64,000 bases of DNA, from positions 11,694,932 to 11,758,931 of the forward strand of contig OZ007507.1 of assembly GCA_963931865.1 (NCBI GenBank), written 5' to 3'. The notes below the pieces were generated by a model. It was not told the DNA's origin. It saw only the letters and a program-made list of their open reading frames with translations, and did not search any database. The stretch's first letter is position 1; each line of letters begins with the position of its first letter. A program made the position numbers and the translations under genes. This document shows positions 10,632 to 22,135 of the stretch, piece after piece. Source of the DNA: Axinella damicornis (Eukaryota > Porifera > Demospongiae > Axinellida > Axinellidae).

Positions 10632-13466
10632 TTCCTGGACCTAACAAACGTGGTAAGTGGAATGCTGTGGGTCATGGCCATATTTTGGGGCTCTTCCCCT
10701 CCTTTCCTGTCAGCTTTGGAAAACATTACTACAACAATTTTCGGTGAACTTCTGGTAACACAGTGCTTTACCAATTAATCAGTGAACAACAGTATTGCTG
10801 AGCGATGCTAGGTTCCAAGTCTATCACAATCATGCTATCACATGCACTGAGCAACAATCAAACTTCGCACAATAAGGGTCAGACATTGCAAAGCAGTAAA
10901 CAGCAGAGAAGGATAGTGGTACGAATGCCTTGATTCACAACGAAAAAGAGAAAGAGCCAACTCATATAGCACAACAAGTGTGTTATACCGCTGTGGGTCA
11001 TGGCCATATTTTGGGGCTCTTCCCCCTCCTTTCCTGTCCTGTTACTCATATAGCACAACAAGTGTGTTATACCGCTGTGGGTCATGGCCATATTTTGGGG
11101 CTCTTCCCCCAAAATAACCCTAACCCTAACCCAAGTCTATCACAATCATGCTATCACATGCACTGAGCAACAATCAAACTTCGCACAATAAGGGTCAGAC
11201 ATTGCAAAGCAGTAAACAGCAGAGAAGGATAGTGGTACGAATGCCTTGATTCACAACGAAAAAGAGAAAGAGCCAACTCATATAGCACAACAAGTGTGTT
11301 ATACCGCTGTGGGTCATGGCCATATTTTGGGGCTCTTCCCCCTCCTTTCCTGTCCTGTTACTCATATAGCACAACAAGTGTGTTATACCGCTGTGGGTCA
11401 TGGCCATATTTTGGGGCTCTTCCCCCTCCTTTCCTGTCAGCTTTGGAAAACATTACTACAACAATTTTCGGTGAACTTCTGGTAACACAGTGCTTTACCA
11501 ATTAATCAGTGAACAACAGTATTGCTGAGCGATGCTAGGTTCCAAGTCTATCACAATCATGCTATCACATGCACTGAGCAACAATCAAACTTCGCACAAT
11601 AAGGGTCAGACATTGCAAAGCAGTAAACAGCAGAGAAGGATAGTGGTACGAATGCCTTGATTCACAACGAAAAAGAGAAAGAGCCAACTCATATAGCACA
11701 ACAAGTGTGTTATACCACGTACGTTAGGTGAGAAGATTATTTAATTATTAGCCTCGTTCCCAGGCTCTCCCACATGCGAACAAAAATTTGGAAAGCAACG
11801 AAAAGCTGGGTGATGGCCTGCATGGGAATGAGGCTAAGAAAATTAAGTATACCAATATGAAAACCGTCAAGTTTATACTCTTGTAAAAACCAACTGCCCA
11901 GTCACACGGAGATATTGGTTATCTACTGACAGTAGTGACTCAGCAATGAGACTGGTGGTAACATAGGAATGAGACTTGTGGTGGTCTTGGAATGAAGCTG
12001 GCAGTGGTCTGGGAATGAAGCTAGTGGTGTTCCAACTCACAGTGGCATAGAGCAATATGTAGGATACTGTCAGAGGTGGGATCACTTGGAGGTATATCAC
12101 CAGGAACATCAGGATCACACTCCAGATGCGGAGCAGGAGGAAGGCTCCAGGGATGAGCAGGAACTTGGTGTCCGCAGAATGGAGGGCGGATACGTTTCCC
12201 CGCACGGAGAGCAATATTGGGTTGGCCTTCCTGAGCTATAGACAGAGGGGAAGGCAATGCACATAATCAGGCCAGACCAAGAATTGCCTGCCATGTCAAC
12301 AATAAAATGATCCAAGGGGGTATTGTATTGTATTGTATAAATGTTCTTTTAACAGGGTTGCTACATCAGCAAGCTGGTTTTCAGCAGCGCCCTACACTCC
12401 CATGGACACTGTAGTCACAGCTGCGACCGGGGTCAAGAAATCTTGACCGCCATTTTTGCTGCTTGACTACTTGACCGCATTGCAAATAGACCTTGACCGT
12501 TTGACTGTGTTGTATTTCAGTCGTTGACTGCTTGACCGCCAATAGAATATGGAAGAATGTGTAGCGACTCCACCCCTTCCTTAGTATACGGGGTCAACAA
12601 TCGCCGATAAGCCCGGTCGCAGCTCTGACTACGCCGTCTATGGGAGTGTCACCCCTTTGAAGTTTACATGATGTGCGGTGCGCATACACATATCGAAGTC
12701 ACGCCGCATTGATGATGGAGATGGTTGCGTGGGCTATAAGTACAAACTAGTTAGCGCTACTCACTGACCCGAAACAGCCGTTGGTCTTTGAAAATGCACA
12801 CTAAAGTGTGCATTATGATTTGTTGTTCAGTCATGTGATCGATTCTGAGGCATCTGATTCATTGAGGGTCACATGAGTAGCACTAAGTGTACAGATCAGG
12901 CCTTGGTGTCAGCTGCCATTTACTACTACCGGTATTTGCTTTGCTTGCTTGTTTCAGTGTTATTTCGCCACTGTTTACTTTTAGGCTTTAAAAACCCGAG
13001 TAACAAGGTCATTTGGTCTTGTCCACGGCTCTCTACACGGCAGTCAGATGATGTCTTGGCAAAGGCCAGTTTCATGCCGAGAGACAACTTCTAAATGACC
13101 AACTGACAGTCATGTTTCCTACACTGGTTGGGATTGCTCCAGGCATTGATGGATACACTTGGTGTGTGTTAGGTCCCGAGTCCAACATCTTCCCTCCTAT
13201 GTCAGCTCCTCTCTCAGCATAGGGAGAGCATTAACTACATGAGCCTGACAAGCTGAGTACAAACTGGCGAGTGGCCGTTGCTAGTTGGTGATGTCGTTCT
13301 TGGTCTCTGATCCAGGCTATCTTACATAGCAGCTAATAATTTTACCCACATACCCACACACACACGGAACATCCGTCAATTACAGGGAGTGCATCAGTTG
13401 GCGGAATCTCATAGCAGCATCCGTTGTTGCACCTTCTTGCCCCTGTTATCAAAATTCATCAACTGC

Positions 13467-13517
<51 letters not shown>

Positions 13518-14712
13518 AGACACATACATACTCATACATCACACACACACACACAGCACACTCACACACACTCAGACACATACATACTCACACATACATC
13601 ACACACACACACACACAGCACACACATGCACGGACACAGACAGACACACACGCGCACACGCCCACACACACGCACACATACACACACACACACACACACA
13701 CATCCACCCACCTGGAGTTTGATATGGCAGTGAGTCGTGAGGTACAGCAGTGTCACCATGAAGAAGGTGAGGTAAATCCACAAGTCGTTTGCAAAGATCA
13801 CCAAAAATATGTTGTCATGTCCAGTAAGCTTCAGTGAGCACCACCCGGACCCAGCAACTGGTGCATAACCCAGACGATCTGGAGAGGGAGTGAGGGTGGG
13901 AGGGAGTGAGGGCGGGAGGGAGTGAGGGTGGCAAGGGAGGAAGTGAGGGTGGGAAGTGAGGGAGTGAGGGAGGGAGGAAGTGAGGAAGGAAGTGAGGGAG
14001 TGAGGGCGGGAGGGAGTGAGAGAGGAAGGAGGAGGGCATGGGGAGGAATGTCATGCTATCTACATGCACTATTAGCTTCTCTATCTATCTATGTACATCT
14101 CTGTATATATTCCCATAATAGACTACGTAAACGTAGTCTATATTATCCATGGTATTCCTTACCTGTCGCTACAAGCCACACGGCAACTAGCAGGGGCATC
14201 CCCCAGCAGAACAACATAGAAAAGCGCATCATCTTGATGTGGATAGTTGACCCACTGTACACCACAAGGCAGTGGACGTACACAGCAAGCGACAGTGTCC
14301 AGAGCACGGATGCCAGGGTGCAGTAAGCAGCAAAGAATGCTTGTGTAGTGCACAAATTCTCTACTGCTCTACAAGGGATTGGCACGGATGAGTTATAGTT
14401 GCATTCTCTGATGTATTGGTCAAAATACACAGTGGCACCAACAAAGTTTGCACATGCAACTCCGAAATCAGCGACAGAGAGATGGACTAAGATCTGCCTC
14501 GTTTTGGTCCGAATGCTCTTCACACACACGTAGGAGAGGACGATCAGAAGAGCTCCGATCATGGAGAGGGCACAGACGAATGCCACCACGGCCCGTAGCA
14601 CGCGCACATGGTGTTTCTCGACAAAAGCATCCTGAAGGTCGCTGGAATTCTGGTAGTGGATGGCATCCTGCCACCCGGTCATAACTGGATAGGGGTTGCT
14701 GTTAGGGTACAT
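10322..14712 (-). CDS. GPR157/cAMP-receptor-like 7TM receptor 1
   Basis: Four exons: 14712-14163, 13878-13712, 12235-12041 and 10552-10322. They total 1143 nt, 380 aa, with all phases consistent. Exon 1 carries TM1-TM4, including LSMIGALLIVLSYVCVKSIRT and LSVADFGVACANFVG. Exon 2 carries extracellular loop 2 and TM5 (GSGWCSLKL, then NDLWIYLTFFM). Exon 3 carries TM6 (DTKFLLIPGAFLLLRIW). Exon 4 carries TM7 (GIGDSGQGFVNALLFCVFT) and a Cys-rich tail (CACCCCCARDGRCC). The order and the motifs LLIP..LLRIW and GIG...QG..N..LF match GPR157 and the cAMP-receptor-like family, which are G-protein-coupled plasma-membrane receptors. Ligand unknown. In sequence it resembles receptors 2, 3, 4 and 8, but it keeps the separate TM5 exon seen in receptors 5, 6, 7 and 9. 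Confidence 0.88.
10603..10631. repeat. Poly(C) run near the last exon of receptor 1
   Basis: About 29 C on the plus strand, hence poly(G) in the receptor transcript, 50 bp upstream of the TM7-exon acceptor at 10553. Confidence 0.9.
10671..11718. repeat. Compound tandem duplication with 84-bp and 316-bp periods
   Basis: A GTCATGGCCATATTTTGGGG core recurs at 10671, 10997, 11081, 11313 and 11397. The 10997/11081 and 11313/11397 pairs are exact 84-bp tandems. A longer block starting CCAAGTCTATCACAATCATG recurs at 10815, 11131 and 11542. A telomere-like CCCTAACCCTAACCC sits at the junction 11118-11132. All lies in intron 3 of receptor 1. Reading frames inside it are repeat artefacts. Confidence 0.9.
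11749..11836. mobile_element. Foldback MITE, TAGCCTCGTTCCCAGG family
   Basis: TAGCCTCGTTCCCAGGC at the left and a degraded GGGAATGAGGCTA at the right, 88 bp, in intron 3 of receptor 1. Confidence 0.75.
12419..12624. mobile_element. TIR element with internal TTGACC word array
   Basis: Perfect 13-bp terminal inverted repeats AGCTGCGACCGGG and CCCGGTCGCAGCT. The left half is packed with TTGACCG/TTGACTG words. A related copy with GTGACC words is at 32204-32395. It lies in intron 2 of receptor 1. Confidence 0.75.
13470..13705. repeat. (CA)n array with longer AC-rich higher-order repeats
   Basis: CA dinucleotide tracts alternate with CTCAGACACATACATACTCA-type blocks (13512-13590, imperfect tandem). 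It lies just past the donor of exon 2 of receptor 1 (13712). Confidence 0.85.
13885..14040. repeat. GGGAGGGAGTGAGG minisatellite at a receptor 1 acceptor
   Basis: Purine-rich units on the plus strand, so pyrimidine-rich in the transcript, ending 6 bp from the acceptor at 13879. Confidence 0.8.
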
Positions 14713-14991
14713 AGCATCAGTGTCCCATTGGTCAACTGCAGCTGGCAGGAGGGAAAAACATTATTGATGATCTTGCTGCTTGTTTGTGTAGCAATACCAT
14801 ATATAATAGACACCGTTACGTATGGCAGCACATTGTCGCAACGCAGGAGCGAATACCTGTTGTGTTTTGCTCAGCAAAAGCGCGTAAACATTTTGATAAC
14901 ACCGACATTTGGGCTGGCTAATGTAAGCTCAGACCGCTGATCATTGTGAGATAATAAATATCAAGGACGAAGAGCATGGTCACCTAAAATC

Positions 14992-15026
<35 letters not shown>

Positions 15027-16933
15027 CTGCCTTTAAGACTGACTTACCTGTACCCTGGCCCTTCGATCGCGTGTTGGCTAGGCCTAGGCTGCATCGATTA
15101 GCTTCCGTTGTAAATTAACCACTGTTTGCTGATTCAGCAAATTTCCAATTGATACCCAGTGGCAGTGACTGCATGACTGAAGACCTGCACTTCTCTGGAA
15201 CAGAATGCCTCTGGTACATGTCCAGTTAATGACGTAGCTGTGTTTGTTTTTTTTGCTTGCCAAGCTCCTTAGCTATTGGGTTTCATGGGCACAAGACAAC
15301 CCTAGTCTCAATACCAGACTCTCGTGCATGGCAGAGACTATGACAACCTCCTCAGCGCCGTGTGCAAAAGGTCTGGTTCTGAGACTATGCAGTACATGTA
15401 GGTTGTGTTCTACAGGTACATGACCTGAAGCCATTGAGTGGTGGTCAGTCACATAGAGTACGAGTAAGGTGCTCTATTATCCATGGTCACACACCCACAC
15501 ACATGCACACTACATAGCATTTGTTGCTTGCAGTAGTTTGTCCCTTGCAGTACAAGTGACAAATGCTGGGGTAAGAAGGCCTGGGTGCGAGGCTACATAC
15601 ACACTTACCACACACACACACACACACACAGGTAAAGCTCCACTACACTTTGGAGGGACAGACACAGGTGATTGCGACACTCAGTGCCAACGTAGCCACT
15701 CTCGATCTAATACGCAGGGGGTTGCCGGGGGCACCAGATGGTTAGTCTGTGTGGTACTCCACTCCACTATAGTGTCTTGTGTAATTTTGATATTGTTTTG
15801 TAGGATTCACCAGCTATTTTGGCTGCCAGGAAGAGAAAGAAGCCACTAGATTCTTCCTTTGTCTCTCAATCCAAACAATCCAGACCAACTGTCTAGTGCA
15901 GGGATGTTGACCCGGCAGTACTATACCTTCCATTGCCCCTCTCCCTGCACTGTCTGCAGGGTATCGAATACTGAGATTTGAGACAGCAGAAGGTACTGAA
16001 CTAAAAGATGAGAAGGCAGCCCCACCTCGTACTGTCTACGTCGTAGGTGTAACAGAGAAATGACAGCACATCTCCCATACTGCTTCGTCTCCTTTTGTAA
16101 CTAATACACCGTACATTATACCTGGTCACTTGTGTGTGGTATGTACCCTCCTTCACATGTGAACTTTTTCTCACAATCAGCTGGAGATTGTGTCTTAGTG
16201 CATTTTCACCTTTGTACATATGAATACTGGACAATTGTATGAGTAAAATGGCTCACACTACGTTGCTAGGTTACCTAGCCTCATTCCCAGGCTATGTGAG
16301 TTTGTAAACGATGCATATGGTACCCCACGATGTCGCTGTATAGTTCTTGTATGCACAAATGGTGGATACCTGTGGCCACTTTCCCCTTATTCCCATGTGG
16401 CCTGAGAACGTGGACCAGAACCTGCAAAAGCACCCTACAGGTTATTATTGTACATTTACAAATTCAGCTATATACATGATTGTAGAAGTGTGCATGTATC
16501 TGGGTAGGGACATGCACGTGCATGCATGTGTATGGCATTCTGCCTCTTGAAGTACATGAAGTAGACCAATTTGTTGGTAGCCGTTGAGCTAGAATCGCTA
16601 GTACACAGCCTCTCCCATGGCACACGTAGCCACCAGGCTGCTGTACCCAGAAGCAGGATCTGAGTTGTAGCTCTCGTGATAATATAGTGAACTGTTGCAT
16701 GGCAGAGGGAACAACAGTTACTGGTGTAGCCTTAGTGCTGGGCACATGAAGGTCTGGCATGGCTACTGGGTTCCCTCTCCCGAGGCCAATGTCTCACTCC
16801 CAGACCACATGTGCTAGGATATGGGACCAGATGTACATCTTGACCACCAGCTGACTTAGTTCATAATTTCAAAACAAGCAAGCAGCTGTGCACTCAAGTA
16901 CCAGTACAATGAATAAACCGAGTGTTTCTGTCC
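14713..16933. other. Intergenic region between receptor 1 and U2AF1; weak exon candidates only
   Basis: It holds a poly(C) run (about 14996-15024), a TAGTCTCA-ended foldback element (15303-15387) and short (CA)n. Plus-strand candidates: 15416-15463 (VHDLKPLSGGQ), then 15631-15739 (KLHYTLEGQTQVIATLSANV), then a segment after the acceptor at about 15802. The first two have matching phase and good splice sites. I could not assign a family and do not call a gene. Confidence 0.35.
15303..15387. mobile_element. Foldback MITE, TAGTCTCA subfamily
   Basis: TAGTCTCAATACCAGACTC faces GGTCTGGTTCTGAGACTA. A similar copy is at 27121-27173 and a related one at 56784-56898. Confidence 0.75.
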
Positions 16934-19900
16934 TCATCTCCTTCTCCGTGGTGACCTGGATCTGCTACGGGAGCGACTGCGGCTTCGGGAGTAGGAGCGC
17001 CTCCGCCCCTTATGAGAACGGCGGCCATAGATGAACCGCCTGGTGGAGGAGGGGAGGAAGAGGAGAGAGGTGTGAATTGTGATGTATGAGGTCAGTGGGA
17101 AAGGTCTCTCACTCACTTGAGGTCCCTCGAGATAGGCTTGATGTGCATGAAGTTGCAGAAGCCACCTCGTGTACACTCTCTGGGGAGAGAGGAGAGAAGA
17201 GATTCACACCCACACACACACACACACTTAGTCACTTACACATACTCACCCCATCTCATACTGCCGACAGCATGCCTCCCTGAAATCAGTGACAGGAGAC
17301 AGCTCGGCATGGATGGGCTGACCGTTGAACCATCGATTGTTCAGATTCTGAACGGCATTCTCTGCATCTTCCTCAAAGCGGAACTGAGGAAGAATGGTGG
17401 TGTGTGAGCAAGTCATTGAGCGGAGTGTGAATGATAGATGCGAACAGTCCTATGCCCTTCCTCCCTCACTCACCTTGATGTAGACATTCCCCACCAAGTG
17501 GTCCCCGAGGTTGTCACAGACATTCATCTCCTCAATGGTGCCATAATTTGCCTCAACCTCTACAAACACATCCTGGAGTGGAGGAGGTGAGAGTGGAAGG
17601 TGGAAGAGGATGGGTTGAGGTGTGAGTGGAAGGGATTAGTGGAGGTGTGCTCGAGTGAAGGGGTGGAGGTGAGGCAGAGGTGGTGCAAGCAGCGGGGTGG
17701 AAGAGGGTGAGTGGAGGGAAGTGCAGGGTACAGTGGAGGTGTGAGTGAAAGTGCAAATGGAGGGGTAGAGGAGGTGCAGTGGAAGATTTAGAGTGTAGGA
17801 ATGAGGTGTGAAGGTGTGAGTGCAGAGGTGGCCAGGTGAATGGAGGTTGTCAAGAGGTGCAAGTGCAGCTGGATGTCAGAGGGTGTGTGAAGGGGTACAG
17901 ATTGAGGGTGTGTGAAGGGGTGCGGGTGCAGAGGGTGTGTGAGGAGTGCATAGGGAGTGTGAAGGTGCGCAGAGAGTGAGTGAAGGTGCAGACTGCAGAG
18001 GGTATTGAAGGGTGAAGAGGGTGCACAAAGGGGTGCAGTCTTAGTGCAGAGGGTGTGTGAAGGGGTGCAGAGGGTATGTGAGGAGTGCATAGGGAGTGTG
18101 AAGGTGTGCAGAGGGTGTGTGAAGGGGTGCAGAAGGGGTGTGGAGGGGTGCAGAGGAAATGTGAAGGTGGATGTTGGTGGAGAATTATGGGCGTGTGTGC
18201 AGTCTTTGCTGTGTTCAGGAACCAGTTCTTGATATTCGTCAACCACGGATCAGGACTATGAACCAGCCACAAAATTCTTCAGATGATTATTACATAATTA
18301 TGATCGTGCATTCATTTAGCAGGCTCTCTCCTTAAGGTTACGGGATCCCTGCGCGCGGATACGCGCACCGTATACTTAATTAAGCGCTATTTCATAGTTT
18401 TTTTGTCACCAAAAACAAAGCCGTGTGATCCGACTTGGACTTGGAAGACCGGGTTGAAGTAGGCACGAACAGTATAGAAAGGGCCGGACGAAGCGTTTTT
18501 GTAAATGCTGATGACCGTTCCGAAGTTATTCGACGCTGTATTCAAAGACGGGAATCAAGATGGCGGTTATTTGTACTCAAGGGTCGTTCTTTCGAAGACA
18601 GTTCAACCTAGCCACAAAACGCTTTCGTCCCGCCCTAGAGCTTCCTATGGCGTGTCTCTCAATAGTAGAACCGAGTTGCTGGCGGTCTTCGCACTGGAGA
18701 TTTTTGGTGAATAGTTCGCTGGAATCGATTTAACCAGCGTACGACGGCTACAGTGTGAGCTGCTGTAATGATGTTTGGTCTGCATGTTGACTACCCTCCC
18801 TGCTTTGTGTCGAGTAAGTTTGATTTCGCTAGCTTACTTTCTGTGCGAGAAAAATGGGGTTGTACAAATTGTCTGGCCACGCCCACCGCGCGGGGATCCC
18901 ATAACCTTAAATGAGGCTAATTTTCACTATCTGGTCACACACCTCGAAAAAGTTATCGAAGTGCTCTTGCTCCTCCTCAGGTGACACTGGGGAGACAAAC
19001 AAGATGCAGTATGTTTAAAGTCTGTAATCTTGGAGATCAACTCAGTATATCTCTCACCTGGTTGTACGCCAGGATTCTGAGTCTGGTTGTTGGGGTTTTG
19101 GTACATGTTCTGCAGCAGAATGGTCTGTGGGAGTGTGTTTGTGTGTGTGTGCATGTGGCAGAGTACTAGCTAGTCTTGTTCCCACCCCTCCCTCCCTCCC
19201 ACCCTAAATAGTCTGGTGAACAGCCTATATGCCATTCTCGTTCCACCCGCTGGAATGTTGGCAGTCCAATCAGATTGTGCTTCGTAAGTGATGTAACACA
19301 TGGAGATAGTGAGCAAGAAGGCTAAGGTCAAATTAGGTGGTATGCAAGAGACTAGGCTACACAGGTGTGATTTACAACACAAGAAACCTGTCAGGAAGTT
19401 CGCAAATGCATGGGATGTGTTTGTGAGCTTTTCAACTGGCAGTGGAAAGTTTGAATGCCAGTAAGATTGCTCCAGTGTCTCTGTAATATGGACAGAGGTT
19501 TTCCTTTCCACGGGTCGTCTTTCTTTGGCATTCGGAACCTAGCTCTGACGAAGCAAACCTTAGCGAAAAAAATGTCCTGGAATGGCGTTATCATGTACCA
19601 TGATAGTTCCACACTGTTACTTTCCTACAAACGTTGCACCACCATTTTCAATTCCAAGGAATGAAATGGATTAGGCCGTTCACCAGACTATTTTTCCCCT
19701 CCACATGTGAAAAATGGTTTATGTTGTGTGTGTCTGTCACTATGAGTAATAAAGTCACTGAATTGGATAGAAACGGGCAATTCAAACCTGACTGAACGTT
19801 GGTTTGTTGTGCAGCCGTGAACACCGGTCACCATGACGACAGGCTCCTATCTTGAAATAGAAGGAGCAGTTTACTCTGGGAGGGAGAGGATTGCAACTAA

Positions 19901-20146
19901 TAAACAGGTGGCTGGTGAACCATTGAGTGCTTTATAGTATCATATAGGAATTCTAGGTACATCGGGCGACAAAGATCCACGCAATAAAGAGCAGTTCATC
20001 ATTTACGTGGTGCTCACTAATTAGCACAATCGTTCTCCTTCAAGCCTCCCCGCAACTGGCTCAGTGAATCACAGAGCCGTTACCACTGTGAAACTAACTT
20101 ACTTGTCCTTCTCGGTCCCAAAGATCGACGCCAGATACTCCGCCAT
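16934..20146 (-). CDS. U2AF1: U2 snRNP auxiliary factor small subunit (U2AF35)
   Basis: Eight exons: 20146-20103, 19875-19788, 19124-19058, 18986-18943, 17572-17474, 17383-17250, 17179-17117 and 17039-16934. They total 645 nt, 214 aa, with phases consistent throughout. It is the nuclear splicing factor that reads the AG of the 3' splice site. Residues 1-44 read as the canonical U2AF35 N-terminus. The first CCCH zinc finger is at residues 16-37 ([17 protein letters not shown], with the Ser equivalent to human S34). The UHM/RRM domain is at about 65-147, including [18 protein letters not shown] and [14 protein letters not shown]. The second zinc finger is at about 149-171 ([20 protein letters not shown]). 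A short RS tail follows ([15 protein letters not shown]). The tail lacks the glycine run of the human protein and is shorter. It stands alone between receptors. Confidence 0.96.
17580..18200. repeat. GTGGAGGGGTGCAGAGG-type minisatellite in U2AF1 intron 4
   Basis: Degenerate units of 15-28 bp (GTGCAGAGGGTGTGTGAAGG and variants), pyrimidine-rich in the U2AF1 transcript, extend upstream from the acceptor at 17573. Confidence 0.85.
18332..18910. mobile_element. TIR element with TTAA ends (579 bp) in U2AF1 intron 4
   Basis: Left end TTAAGGTTACGGGATCCC and right end GGGATCCCATAACCTTAA form TIRs of about 25 bp that continue into GC-rich sequence. TTAA at both ends suggests a piggyBac-type non-autonomous element. 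No transposase is visible. Confidence 0.7.
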
Positions 20147-20320
20147 TGTGATCGTGTGAACTAGTTTTCACGACACGTACACAACGTTATCGTTCCAATT
20201 AACGAACACCTAGCCCTTCTGGCCTGCTGGCGCGCGCAACCAGTATCAAAATTTGGCGGTGAGTCAAGATTCAAGCGGTGGCGCGCGCATGCGCACGCAC
20301 TATATATTTGGGAGAGCAGC
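20147..20320 (-). promoter_or_regulatory. U2AF1 upstream region with an NRF1-like palindrome
   Basis: A GC-rich stretch includes GCGCGCGCATGCGCACGC at 20281-20298, matching the core of the NRF1 site (TGCGCATGCGCA), about 140 bp upstream of the ATG. The regulatory role is inferred from motif and position. Confidence 0.4.
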
Positions 20321-22135
20321 TCATAGTGGCCGGAGGTGTTCATAGAGCACAATTCAACCAATGAGAAGTTCATTATAAACCGGCATGTATGAATAGATCT
20401 ATATATATATTAAAGATAAGTAGATAATATACACATAATTATAGCACAGACAGTGCTACAAATAACCACACTGTATAGCTTGACTCTGGTCAAAGGAGGC
20501 AATAGATCATGAAGGTTGTATCAGAAAAAGTGAGAACACAATCAGTGTATCTTGTTGATGTTCAAGCTTGCGTTCAGTGACTCCGTCCCAGAGTGATAGT
20601 TTGGAGTGAAGATATCAGAGCTTGGGTTTGGAATCGGATCTTCGATCTTGATGGCCGACTAGTGGAGGTACAGACAAGTTATCGTCAAACGCTTTTACGG
20701 TAACTCACTTTGCAGTGTAATGCAGGAGTTGCATGCAGCCATTTCCCTTCAACTCCCCCCCCCCCCCCCTCCCCCCAACTACTCCCAATGTCCCCCACTG
20801 AGCCCAGGAATTATATTTTCTTGGTAGTAACAACCCCAACATAAATCAAGGTGAAAATGTGACAAGATAAATTTCACGTCCTAGCAAAAGGGAAGTGTCA
20901 TTCCTGCTACTACATGTAGCATGGAGGAGAAGTTGGAAAGACCAGTCAAGGCTAGCTGCCAAGCTAACAGTAACAAAATTATGGCCTCATTTCTGCACAG
21001 TTCGTACACTGGCAACCACATATGTAGGCACACTGCACATGTGGACTGATTAGATGTGAAGTGAGTATTGTTGTATTAGGCCTATGAAAATTTATTACCC
21101 CGTGCGCATGCGCAGCAGGGGGTAGAGTGATCGGTTTGTCTGTCAGTCTGTCCGTCCCTGGATCCAAGTGGTTTGAGCAGTGAAGGCCTTGTTGAAGGCT
21201 TATTTCAGGATAGAAGTGTCAGAATTCAGAAAATACTAGTGTCTACATAACTAACAGACCAGAGATCTACTCGAGAGGCTGAGAAAAAACTGCGTGAAAT
21301 TCGTGCTTCTAATTTATACAACTTGACCACACCCTATTTTTAACATTACTGCCACAACTTATAGTATCTCATTCTGCATGCTGACATCGCTGTAAATCGT
21401 GGCCTAGCTAGCTCATCGTGCATGCTGTCAATACATTAAGATTTTAACGTGTGTCTGTGTGTCTGTGTGTCTGTGAGTGACGGAACTGGGATGTTCGTGG
21501 GGCGGGACTAGACTATAGTGACGCACGACCTTCGTACTTTAATTTATTTACTGAACCTCGAACTCCGCGAAGAATGTTCGAGAACATTGGGCTGGAATCC
21601 AGCTGGGGCTGCAAGCGGATGCATGCAGTCGGGGAGCAGCAGTCAAAGCAGACGCAATCGGGGAGCAGCAGCCGAAGCGGACGTGATCGGGAGCAGCAGC
21701 TGAAGTGGACGCAAGTGTCGAGCGTGCAGCAGCAGCTGAAGCGGGCGCAATCAGGGAGTGCAGCTGGAAGCGGACGCAAATGGGGAGCAGCAGTTGAAGC
21801 GATGCAATCGGGCTCGGGAGCAGCAGCTGATTCGAAGTGGACGCAAGCGGCGAGCAGCAGCTGAAGTGGACGGATTACTCACAGTAGGCGAATAAGGGGG
21901 AAGTAGCTGAGCGAGCGAAGCTACTTGTATGAATAATCGGTGGTAGGCCTATCGCTGTCAAGTCAAAGTTGCGCACAGGGTAAGTGCTCTGCTGAGCACC
22001 TCTAGTTAAAGAATGTAGGCATACTACCATAACATTAAGCACATGCGTCTATATCTCGACAGGAAGGAAATATGTGTCTCTTAATTTCGAATGAACGAAT
22101 ATGTACCCATAAGTCAGCTGATTAATAACGTGCGA
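20321..22135. other. Intergenic region, U2AF1 / receptor 2, with a 30-bp-type minisatellite
   Basis: No convincing exon. A short C run lies at 20756-20776. A repeat-like segment begins near 21090 (CCCCGTGCGCATGCGCAGCAGG). A degenerate minisatellite of about 28-36 bp units (GGGAGCAGCAG plus AAGCGGACGC) runs from 21630 to 21870. Reading frames in it are repeat-derived. Confidence 0.6.

Noticed and set aside
11118..11132. A chromosome end
   Set aside because: Only two and a half CCCTAA units, embedded in an intron with coding sequence on both sides.
10879..11505. Repeated HSGITHLLCYM / YRCGSWPYFGALPP frames
   Set aside because: Same peptide from each copy of the tandem DNA repeat, on both strands.
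14448..14684. Basic plus-strand frame opposite receptor 1
   Set aside because: Antisense of the TM1-TM3 exon.
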